The notes under the pieces: model-generated
Seen by the model: only the letters and a program-made list of their open reading frames with translations
Told to the model about the DNA's origin: nothing
Databases searched by the model: none
Source of the DNA: Romanomermis culicivorax
Lineage: Eukaryota > Nematoda > Enoplea > Mermithida > Mermithidae
Direction of reading: 5' to 3'
NCBI GenBank assembly: GCA_963922205.1
Contig: CAWUHX010000117.1
Location: forward strand, 62,001-126,000
DNA length: 64,000 nucleotides
Part shown: positions 55,139-64,000 of the stretch, piece after piece
Numbering within the stretch: position 1 is the stretch's first letter
Layout: each line of letters begins with the position of its first letter
Program-made: the position numbers and the translations under genes

Positions 55139-55931
55139 GTGCTACAAACCTTGTTATTTTCTAGCCCCATTAACGAGTGGTTGCTAGTTGTTGTAAAGAA
55201 CAAGCCGTTAAAGCCTCAAAAACGCTGTCACGAAAATGGTCGAGAACCTCATACGCTTCTTGGCGGCGAGCTTCAAAGAGTAACACTTACCTTTTCTCAC
55301 AAAATAGAGACACCTAGAGGTTCCTGTCGTCTTAGTACTAAGTTTAAACAGACCAGTGAGTCTCTCTCTATTCAGTTTAATCGGATAGCTTCACAAGCAC
55401 GATTGTCAGTCTTAGATACCTTACGGGAAGACGAGTTCTCAGATATGGAGTCAGAAGTTGACCTCCCCTCACAGACAGAGAATAAGATCCAAGCTGCATT
55501 TGAGAATGCCCTTGGACCTCTCAACCAAAAGTTGGAGGCTATGAGTGGCCGGAGGCACCCTCTCCTGTCCAGCTTCATGGCCTCTCCTACCTTTTCGGGT
55601 GCTTTTGGTGAGTCTATAATGGATTTTATATCCCACTTGACCCGTTTCTTTACACTTCAAGGTGTAAGCGAAACAGATCATGCATATAAAATTGAGTTTT
55701 TATAGTCTCGCCTTACAGGTCCTGCTCTTGCATCCTGTCCAGACTTTAGCAGTGGTACTCCACAGCCTACCCGCTACAAAGAGTTTACAACTTTTCTATG
55801 GAAAGACTTTCCCGTAGGGTGTGACTCAGATCTGCGTCAGCAGCTGATCCAAGATCACCTGCAGAAGCGGACTGAGTCTGCCAGTTTATCTTGAGCACCT
55901 TAAGAGATTATCCAGGGTAGCTTATCTGGAA
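55139..55931 (+). pseudogene. Gag, capsid part, of the second env-bearing retroelement
   Basis: The first frame (55139-55705) has an N-terminal coiled region (SESLSIQFNRIASQ) and a capsid-like start (PTFSGAFGESIMDFISHLTRFF). After an in-frame TAG at 55703-55705 the same frame continues (ASCPDFSSG, then KEFTTFLWKDF), with a shift to another frame near 55885, where YLEHLKRLSRVAYLE is readable. The gene is cut at 55931 by the second 1.9-kb repeat. The remaining capsid C-terminus is not seen on the other side; a nucleocapsid-like region resumes at about 58052. Confidence 0.68.
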
Positions 55932-57831
55932 CCGTTTACAGTACACACAGTGCTGAACCCAAACCCAACTGCCATCACCCCCATTCCTGTCCTCCCAGGA
56001 TCTATGGACCCTTGAACCTGTCGCCCCGCCCCAAGATGTAGTTGAGAAAAGGAGTAGGTAAGTCTTCTCGGGGGATTTTTGATGTTGAGGGTGTATTTGT
56101 GGGAACCCTTTCCCAAGTCGGTTTTCCCTCAAGAATCCCCTCAGTTAGAGCAGCCCTCAAACCTCTGGAGTTAGGGCCAAAAAGGTGATTCAGGTTTACA
56201 ATTGGGTCCCCTACAGTAAGCCATTCCACGAATGGCCTTTTCCTTCATTCTCATTCAATGGGACTAGGGATTGCCACCCCTGACTTGGTGGCCTTGTCCA
56301 TTATTCTACAGCAAAACCCAAGGACAGTACCGAGGTACCCTGTAGGCTCTCCTATAGACAGTACCAGCTGGGTTAGGTTCCTGAAGTAGATAACCAAAGG
56401 GAGCCACCCAATGGGGTCATAGCATGTCACTTACAGTGACATGTCCGTATTCTTCTATAGCTATAGCATGGGTTTTCCCATCAATGTGATTGGCCACAAA
56501 TTCGTTTAATGTGACATGGCTCCAATTTCTACTTAATGTGACATGGCGAGGTTGGAAACACGACTTTAAGTCTGGCTTACATCTCTTAAGAACGAACCTT
56601 TACCATTTGAGTGGGGAAATTTCTCTCAAATCAGGTAAATTGGCCTTTGAGTGGAGTAACCTCTCTCAAATCAGGTGAATCGCTACTTGAGTGGAGAAAC
56701 CTCTCTCAGGTCAGGTGAATCGCATTCTAAGTGGGAAAACTGACCCTTAGGATGGCCTCTAGCCCTCATGTAAGTCCGAAACCTCTCTTAAGGCAGGCAT
56801 ACTGCCCTTTAGGTCGGAAAATGGCCCTTATGTTGGAGTTTATCGCCAACTCAAGTCGCAATGCCCTTGAGTTGAGTTTTATTACTGTACACCGAGAATA
56901 GCCCTTATAAGTGATCAGTTTTATGATTCCCGTGTACATTTTGTTAACCTCATGTGTGTGTACTGCATGTAGGTTTAAATAAATCCCCTGGTGTAAGGTT
57001 TTCCCCCTAGAGTCGATTCCCAAGAGTATAATTTCCCAGAGTCGAGCATTAAATAGAGTATTCTGCTAAATACTCCTCTAAGCTTTCTTCTCTTCATTTT
57101 TCATAAATTTTATTTATTTGGATCTTCTTTTTATCTGCTTGTGGTCTGATGGGTTACTGTACTGCCGTAGAGCTGGACTGGTTACAGTACGCCTGCAATT
57201 TGCACATATTCTGACTACAGTATACCTAGGCACGGGAACTTAAGTATCACAGCCCATGAAGTTAACGACCCCTGAGGTTTCCTGGTTTACAGTCACGAGA
57301 TACAGTACTCCTTCTGCACTTGATTCTGGACGGCAAGTGTGGTCCTGATTTTGTTATTTGTATCCAGTATTGCTGTCAACAATTTTCAAAATTTTTCTTA
57401 TCTTCACTGAGCACTAGCCAAGTTGCTCATTTTTTCTGGTCAAAAACAAATTAAATCGTACTGTTGACACATTTAAAGCCATGCTTATCAGATCATCTTG
57501 CTTATCTCATCAGGCTCAATTTTTTTATTTACTTTATTTTCACTTTCTGGGTCATCTATAGGTAATGTGTGACACCAAATATAATAACTTTTTCACCCAA
57601 TAAATTTTCTTATCTCAAAATCAAATCAAATAAAAACTCATAACCTACTTTCTTTCCTTTCTAAATAAATAAAATACATTTTATGTTTTTCGTTTTCTAC
57701 TGAACCAAACATTCTCTATTCAGAAAAAAAAATTTGTTTGCTGGTCACACATGCATTATAGTTAGGCAACCCTCCAGTAGGTCATTATCATTATTTCATC
57801 CACCTACTGTACTGTCTGTTTCTTCTGTTTC
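55932..57831 (+). repeat. Long direct repeat, copy 2 (1900 bp), inside gag
   Basis: It has the same boundaries and length as 50859-52758. It sits between the capsid and nucleocapsid parts of gag. There is no target-site duplication around it. Confidence 0.9.
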
Positions 57832-58051
57832 GCGGCGCCCCATCAGGTTTCAACTGAACCAATACACATTTTTCGAGAAGAGCAAAATCCAAAAGTAAAA
57901 AAGTGGTGCCGTACGGCGCCGCGCGGTACCCAGCAGCGAAGTATGACAACCAACCGTGCGGAACCACGCGGGGCCGCGCGGCGCCACCTGTTAGTATGAA
58001 TAGGACAACTGGCACAGCACGAAGTATGACAGGGCCTTTACAGCTCAGGAA
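57832..58051. other. GC-rich block with 12-bp inverted repeat
   Basis: ggcgccgcgcgg (57915-57926) is perfectly complementary to 57974-57985. A related cgcggcgcc also starts at the border of the repeat (57831). The block is far richer in CpG than its surroundings. Confidence 0.65.
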
Positions 58052-58993
58052 ATGGCACCAGCTCCGAGTAATCCAATGCTGCCTATGCAACAGTCAGTGC
58101 AGGTCCAAAATGCTGGTGATCGCCCATGGGGGGCACATCTACAGATGTGCTTCTTCCATGGAGGTTGCACCCACAATGACGTGAGTTGCCGGGGTCAATG
58201 TCCCAACAGCGCCCGTCCTAGTGATGCCGCTGCTGCCCACAATGACCACTGCTATTTTTGTCGAATGAGGGCGCACCCAACTGATTGATTTGACAGAATC
58301 TGTCCCCAGTGCCATCAAATACGAGTACACAGGGCCACCGCCAGCCCAACTCGGAATCAGACGATGCCTGGTGAGAATGACTATTTTGATTCCAGTTACT
58401 CTCCTCAGGTAACAAGTGGGTATCCTCAGCGATATGCTAATCCACCTCCTAATGGGATGGGGGACCAATATCAGCCACCTCCATGGTGTAATAATGCCAT
58501 TGGGGCTACTTACGGTCTTCCTCACCCAGATCTGTTTGATCTGGATGACAAAGTACTTGCTGAACACCTGGGGGATCCTTCACAACTGTGTTATCCTGTC
58601 TGTGTAATCAGTATTGGGTTTTCAGCTGCTGCAGTGGTTTCGGCACCAGCAGTGACACCTGCCCTACCAATGCCCCCACCGAGATACGCTACACTGGTCA
58701 CTTTACACCCGTCAACAATGCCAAAAACAACTGGGGACATCTGCGTGGTCGCATCCCACGGACCAAAGGAGGCAGTGACACTGGTGCCTCCGGCACGTTT
58801 TGCTGCCCATGGGCTGCGGCCTAGAATTCCAACGGACTCTGCACTGGAGGTCATCGGTCAAATGGAATCAATAAATCTGATAGGTATACTACCATCTTTT
58901 CCAGATTGTTCAGCTCTGCAAATCGGAAGTCTTTGTAAGTCCCCAACTCTAATGATTTCTCATTTACAGATTCATTGTTCGTCACCGATATGA
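58052..58993 (+). pseudogene. Gag, nucleocapsid-like part, of the second env-bearing element
   Basis: One frame with a single TGA (58286-58288). Near the start it has a finger-like CFFHGGCTHNDVSC, then HCYFCRMRAHP; after the TGA, in the same frame, CPQCH. The rest (58364-58993) is Pro/Tyr-rich and then hydrophobic, with no enzyme motif. The finger spacing differs from the standard CCHC knuckle. The gene lies just after the GC-rich block and before a linker ORF and the envelope gene. Confidence 0.6.
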
Positions 58994-59184
58994 TGGGGGC
59001 CGTTTAGTCAATGGATTTGGCCAAGAAATATCCTCACCTACCCTGGGCGCTGCTCAACAAGCCGTTTGAGGTTGAGACGCTCAGGGCCGCTGACCTGGTG
59101 CTTTAGGCACCAGCTGCATTGCTGATATTGGGGCCCAAGGTCACTTGACCAGGCCTGTAGTTGATCGCCAAGGGTGCTATCTAG

Positions 59185-59589
59185 GTGACGCCCATCAATA
59201 AGATTTTGTTGGATGACGAACCCTCATTGTGGGCAGTGGATGCCGTGGGCTGGGCTTTGGAACAGGCGAGTGGCAACGCCCAGCCCACGCCAGCTGTTAC
59301 TGGGTTACCATCAATGATGACAACAGGGGCCCAGAGGTTGTCAGGGATTGCCCAGCAACAACCATTGGCTGCCGCAATCAACTCGCAGACTGAGGTGGCT
59401 AACTCCTTTGGAGAGACCTTGCATGCCCTCAACGACAATGTCAGCATCATAGAGGCCTCGCTTTTTCCGACAGCTACTGCCCCGCTGACTCCGAAGATTG
59501 GTGTTCTTCATGAATTCCACCCATGGGGGGGCCTGGTCATAGACTTCCCCAGCAAGGAGCCAATATCCTCAGACAACAACAAAGAGTGA
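59185..59589 (+). CDS. Unknown ORF between gag and env, 134 aa
   Basis: This open frame of 134 codons is Ala/Ser/Thr-rich with helical stretches (LSGIAQQQPLAAAINSQTEV). It resembles nothing I know. In the first env-bearing element the same position (26226-26820) holds only degraded sequence. It may be the C-terminal part of the gag polyprotein. Confidence 0.4.
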   Translation: MTPINKILLDDEPSLWAVDAVGWALEQASGNAQPTPAVTGLPSMMTTGAQRLSGIAQQQPLAAAINSQTEVANSFGETLHALNDNVSIIEASLFPTATAPLTPKIGVLHEFHPWGGLVIDFPSKEPISSDNNKE

Positions 59590-59653
59590 GGCCACCTGAT
59601 GGGCCCACACTGTGAATTTTGGTGTAAATTCATAGACACCCTTTGTAAATAGT

Positions 59654-61490
59654 TTGTATATAATAAATTGGGCCTTCATGACATTACTGTTCTTAGGAAT
59701 GAGTACTACAATACATGCTACTCAGTACCAATTTTGTGGTCTTTCAAAAAGCGGTCATCCCCTTGAGCTACATCAAAAAGTAGAATGCAAACCACCTAAA
59801 CCTTCATGGAGTCCAGGAGGCATGAATGTCACACTGTATGTTCCTAGTTCTGATCCAATCACTACATTAGTGTGGAAGTGCACATTTGGTAACCGTAAAG
59901 TCTGCACCAACACTGGTTTCTTTGGATCTGGGGGCATTACTGCAGACCCCATTACTACTCAGCATCTAGCGCCTGTGGCTTGTACACTAGCATATCATAC
60001 TAAGGTGTTTGGTTTACAAAAGCTTGTGGAAATCCACCCTGGCTTTTATAGCACTAACCAAACACTCAACTTGATGTATACATGGTTCTGCTGTGACATC
60101 TGCAAGACAGTGACTAACCTCTTCATAGAGGAGGGACAAGTTGCTTCGTGGGAAGGCACTACAGCTCTAAGTACTTTAGGAGATGTAGGTGGATGCAGTC
60201 CCACTGGGGGTCAGTGCACTACCCTGATGGGGTCATTGTCTGGCCTGCAACAAACTTCACAGCACAGTGTCATTATCCTCCTCAGGGCAATTACACTGCA
60301 TCTGTATCAGGGAACCATGTCATCATTGATGATTACAGGTTGCCCTGAAGATCCCGGGAAACTCTCCCATCTTCCGGTTGTGTCCCGACCTCCAGTCAAA
60401 CACAGTTCAGATGGATCAGGGTCTTCTTCTACGCATCCACAGAAAATTCAATTTGACCCAGCAGATGTTCAGATTGGCAAAGGACTCACATCCCAATCCT
60501 GTCAATGCCAAACTAAACTATCTGGCTCAGCAGATTAAGGAGTCTGAGATTAACAATTTTTGACTCATGTGGCTTGAGCTTTGCTCTCACCCTCAATGCT
60601 ACCTTGATCTGACTTGGCAGTTGCTTCGCTTCAACCCTACTTTGGGTGCCCAGGCATTTCTCCAGAGGAATGACCTGACGGCGGAATTCACAGGCGATGC
60701 ACTGACAATATGGCCGTGTCAGAAGGTCAACGCCACCTACGTTTACCACTCGTACCGGGTGGGAAACGTTTGCTACAAGTACTTACCTGTACAGGTCGGC
60801 GGCACCATCTATTTCGCCACCCCCGGTGGTCCAGATCTCATTAAATCTAGCCCAATTGTGCGGTGTCATCACCACTTTACAGGGGTTTTCCGAAATCGCT
60901 CGGGCTGGTTTACTGAGTCTGGTGCGGTCCATGTGAGCCACATCCCACTGGAACTCTTCTGGAAGCAGCGTTTCAACATCACTCACTTTGATGCTCCTGC
61001 GCTCTTTCATGATCAGTTGGCGATGACCCCTTCAAGTTTTGCCTTCTCTAAACAGTATGTTTACAAGACTGAGCAAATTGAAGCCATTCTAAACTGGCTG
61101 GTAAACTTTACCGCTGGTCTATCTCTGCAACCAGATTCTCTCTATCAGGCATTTGCAGGGGTAGGGACTGACATCAAGGCCTCTCTGGAAGGTGTCCATC
61201 TGGCAGCAAACCACGTAATCACTGGTCAGCATTACAACCTCATTCAGGGTGCACAGTCTATTCTGAGTGGACAAGTTCAGTTGATCTTTAACACCCTCAT
61301 CACTCTGGCAGTGCTGGCCAGTATAGGATATCTCCCCTATGTTGGGATATCCTACTATCTCAGCTACGGCTTCCCGAAAAGACAGGTTCGGTTTGCAAGC
61401 CACTTTTCTCCATTGGGTCTTTTTCATAAAGTCCAACACTGGGTTGGTTTTCACTATGTGCATAACGATGTACCATCCCAGTTAGATTGA
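59654..61490 (+). pseudogene. Envelope-like glycoprotein, broken
   Basis: The start has a good signal peptide (hydrophobic core WAFMTLLFLG, residues 6-16). The ectodomain is Cys-rich with several N-glycosylation sites. The C-terminal part (60567-61490) ends in a membrane segment around LIFNTLITLAVLASIGYLPY and a short basic tail. The middle contains short blocks shared with the element at 26822-27845. Segment order (KLNYLAQ..., NPTLGAQAFL, CYKYLPV) recalls the surface glycoproteins of chuviruses and of retroelements that captured them; this is from memory and not verified. Breaks: a frameshift between about 60190 and 60240, a second between about 60330 and 60380, and a TGA at 60561-60563. The gene lies before, not after, the protease and reverse transcriptase. 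Confidence 0.75.
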
Positions 61491-62081
61491 ATCACTCCAT
61501 GTTTTGTCATACTGGTCGATGCCAAGGAAACTCCTGCTTTCCTTGACACTGGTTGTCCATGGACTATCATTAGTCAATGTCTTCACAAGGCTTTGATTAA
61601 GGAGAGTCGGAAGGCGGCTATGGCATTCCACCAACATCACGACTTTAACCCATTGATGAGTATCAATGGGAAAGCCATCCATACTCTCCTATCAGGACCG
61701 TATGAGATCATGTTGCCTGGGACTCTCCAGCTGAACACAAGGATTGATATACATCTCCATGTGTATAAGACTAGGTCTCCTTTCTGGGCACCAGTCGATC
61801 TGATTCTTGGACTCGACTTTCTTGAACAGTTCAAGAATATCACGTTTGACTACCAACAAAATGTATGTCGGTTGAATGCAGTACCCTGGTGGGAGAACAC
61901 ATGTTCACTATCAAGGGCCTCTTACAGGTCCAGGTCTCGATTGAGATCAATGACTTCCTCCATTTCTCGGCCACCCTCATGGTCATCCTCCATCACCTCA
62001 TCACCTGGGTCAACCAGAGGTACCCAGACCTCTTCAAGATGGGCCAGTAGTCATTTAAATTCCAGGCCAGGGTCAAGTTGA
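61491..62081 (+). pseudogene. Retropepsin-like domain 1
   Basis: Directly after the TGA that ends env (61488-61490), the same frame continues as a retropepsin-like domain. The active site is AFLDTGCPWTIIS near 61533. The second half ends with DLILGLDFLEQFKNITFDY (about 61798), the usual C-terminal signature of the fold. The active-site triad Asp-Thr-Gly is intact. After about 61880 the frame becomes Ser/Arg-rich and is probably out of frame. There is no ATG close to the start of the domain, so it would need read-through, splicing or a fused polyprotein. Confidence 0.72.
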
Positions 62082-62372
62082 CCTCGACTCCTGCCTGGAA
62101 ACTCTCCAGCTACACTAGAGAAGGGCTGGTTCTGTGAGCCTAGTGATTCAGATGCCCCTGCATCACCTGTGTTGGAAGTGCCACCACTTTCAGACACAGA
62201 AGTCGAATCACTAGGAGCTACTCAGAGCTCAGGGGAGCGATCGGATCATGTACTCACTGTACAGGTTCATCCCACTCCCCGGGACAACCCAGAAACATCT
62301 GTTGGTTATGCTCTGGTAGGGTTACTCCGTCACACCGGTTTGCCGATTCCAAAGTGAACCGATACACCAGAG

Positions 62373-62873
62373 TTGAGTTTTGGTGATAATGCACCTGATC
62401 CAGGTCATGTAGTATCAGCCTTCTACCCCACTGAGATGAGAAACCCTCATATCAGAGTTCTCCTGAACAACAGGGTGGAAGCCAAAGCTCTGATTGATAC
62501 AGGAGTGGTTTTCTCACTCCTGGATCACAAGTTGGCAGTCCAACTACCCAACTTGGTGCTCACAGAGACTAGGGCTCGCCCCATAGCAGCTAATGGATCC
62601 TCCATCCTACTGCTAGGTGCTGCCTATGTCACGGTGACAGTGGCTGATGTCTCTGAATGGATCCAGGTCCAAATACAAGAGAATTTCTCAGCTGAACTAG
62701 TCTTGGTGATGAACTTCCTCGGACAGTTCAATTGTGTTGGCTTGAACTGGGAGAAATCCTTTCTTCAGTTCGAGGACCACAAAGTCCCATGTGATGGCCT
62801 CATTCACAACCCTCCTCCTGCACATGGTGCACTGCCCTTGCAGGAGTTGATTTCCTTGAGCCCCGCTCGCTGA
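62373..62873 (+). pseudogene. Retropepsin-like domain 2
   Basis: A second aspartic-protease-like domain of 166 codons follows. Its active site reads ALIDTGVVFSLLDHKLA near residue 45, with Asp-Thr-Gly intact. Its C-terminal signature is LVLVMNFLGQFNCVGLNW, where the usual Gly-x-Asp-Phe-Leu appears as Met-Asn-Phe-Leu. The frame is open, but it is separated from domain 1 by about 290 bases with stops and from the reverse transcriptase by about 200 bases with stops. It is in the position of the normal Gypsy protease, just before reverse transcriptase. Confidence 0.7.
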
Positions 62874-63078
62874 TGCAATTTACTGCACCTGTACCATTGC
62901 TATATACGAATGTACCAGAGGTAGCTTTCTTCCTCAAGCCCCCTTGGGAACTCATAGCAGCATATATTTTGCTGGTACTGTGAGTACCATGACCAACGGT
63001 CGCATACCCTTACAGGTAGTCAATTGGAATACACATTCAGTGGTTCTCTACCCACACATGACCATTGGTAATGTGTAG

Positions 63079-64000
63079 ATGCACACTGATCTCTCACGGG
63101 GATTGGTGGTCAAATCTGATACCATCCTTGATCGGAAGTGGGTGGAGGCAAATGCTGTGATATCCCCTGATATTTCCTCACAGGACAACACAGCATTACT
63201 TGACCTACTGGTCGCATACACTGACCTCTATGCTACTGATGAGAAGGACACAGGTTCCACTGACCTTGTGCATCATGAGATCAGCACGGGAGATGCCTGC
63301 CCAGTCCGCCAATATCCTTACTGCACCCACCTTGGGAAAACAACCTCATCGTGCAGAAAGTCAGAGTGCTCCAGGAGAAAGGTATTATTCGGCCTAGTAG
63401 GTCATGGTGGGCTACGAATACCATCCTTGTGTGCAAGAAAAATGGGTCCCACCTGATGTGTGTTGACTTTGGTGCACTCAAGGAGGTCACAAAAAAGGAT
63501 GTCTATCCTCTCCAACTGATAGATGACATCCTCGACACACTCAAGGGTATGAAATGCTTTACTACCCTTGATCAGGCTAATGTCTACTGGTCCATACCTA
63601 TTGCCGAGGCAGACAAGGAAAAGATGGCATTTAATCCGCCTATTGGACTTTACGAGTTCAACTATCTGCCTTTTGGTCTCTGTAACGCCCCTGGGACGTT
63701 CCAACATCTTATGGACCTGCCCCTCATGGGAATACCATGGTGTGCAGCATTGACCTATCTCAATGACATCTTGGTGTTTGGGAACTCTCACACCCAGATG
63801 CTTGAGCGCCTGATGGATGTGTTTACGTGTCTCCATCAGGGTGGAATGAAGCTCAAACTGAGCAAGTGCAAGTTTTCGCACTCGGAGTTGGAATATCTAG
63901 GTTACTGCATCTCACAGAATGGTCTAGAACTGGATAAAGTCAAACTGGCCGCCGTCCAGAATCTACCCATTCCCCAGAATGCCAAAGACATCAAGTCCTT
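63079..64000 (+). pseudogene. Gypsy-type reverse transcriptase, cut by the window edge
   Basis: The first frame (63079-63456) covers the linker and fingers start (HHEISTGDACPVRQYPY). After a frameshift near 63330-63345 a second frame stays open to the end of the window. It contains CVDFGALKEV, TLDQANVYW with the first catalytic Asp, YEFNYLPFGLCNAPGTFQ, and the catalytic box TYLNDILVF (63753-63776). The box reads Tyr-Leu-Asn-Asp where Asp-Asp is required, so the enzyme is inactive. SKCKFSHSELEYLGYCIS marks the end of the palm region. RNase H and integrase would lie beyond the window. Confidence 0.88.

Noticed and set aside
50859-57831. Simple LTR pair around a gag-only element
   Set aside because: The repeats lack TG...CA ends, primer binding site, purine tract and target duplication, and gag-related sequence stands on both sides of copy 2. 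The idea is left open but not adopted.

Overview
This is a repeat-rich stretch of animal nuclear DNA, with no intact host gene that I can recognise. Almost everything readable is mobile DNA: a Maverick/Polinton, at least three LTR retroelements, a tRNA-derived SINE, a short inverted-repeat transposon, and a family of AT-rich tandem repeats. Polintons, SWIM-domain MULE-like genes and env-bearing Ty3/Gypsy elements together suggest a metazoan, perhaps an aquatic invertebrate. The species cannot be named from the sequence.

Bases 1-13144 are one nearly complete Polinton with about 346-bp terminal inverted repeats. A structural and packaging cluster lies on the minus strand: small ORF, penton-like minor capsid protein, cysteine protease, major capsid protein, pVI-like protein, a conserved 242-aa protein, a membrane-active protein, the packaging ATPase, two small proteins, integrase and a small membrane protein. 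A protein-primed family B DNA polymerase runs the other way. Major capsid, pVI-like and 242-aa genes are open; polymerase, ATPase, integrase, minor capsid, protease and membrane protein carry stops or frameshifts. Most transcription units start with the same TATA-type promoter. In three cases the stop codon of one gene lies inside the TATA box of the next, at the same offset each time.

Bases 13145-24000 hold a fragment of a second polymerase B gene and a mosaic of tandem-repeat copies, a SINE with a 13-bp target duplication and a TA-flanked inverted-repeat element. Bases 24200-27845 are a degraded retroelement with gag directly followed by an envelope gene, cut off by a copy of the tandem repeat. 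Bases 28579-29610 and 42434-42560 are two halves of a MULE-SWIM transposase-like gene, split by a 12.8-kb minus-strand LTR retrotransposon (29611-42433). That element has gag, protease, a deleted reverse transcriptase, integrase and, downstream of integrase, remnants of a DEDDy-type 3'-5' exonuclease.

Bases 44185-48529 are a small LTR element with gag and protease but no recognisable reverse transcriptase. Bases 50859-64000 hold another large retroelement: a pair of 1.9-kb direct repeats, a tandem array rich in TGACGTCA motifs, gag (interrupted by the second 1.9-kb repeat), envelope, two retropepsin domains and reverse transcriptase, still open at the window edge. Both env-bearing elements place env between gag and the pol domains. 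That gene order, the exonuclease-carrying LTR element and the stop-in-TATA promoter of the Polinton are the most unusual observations here.
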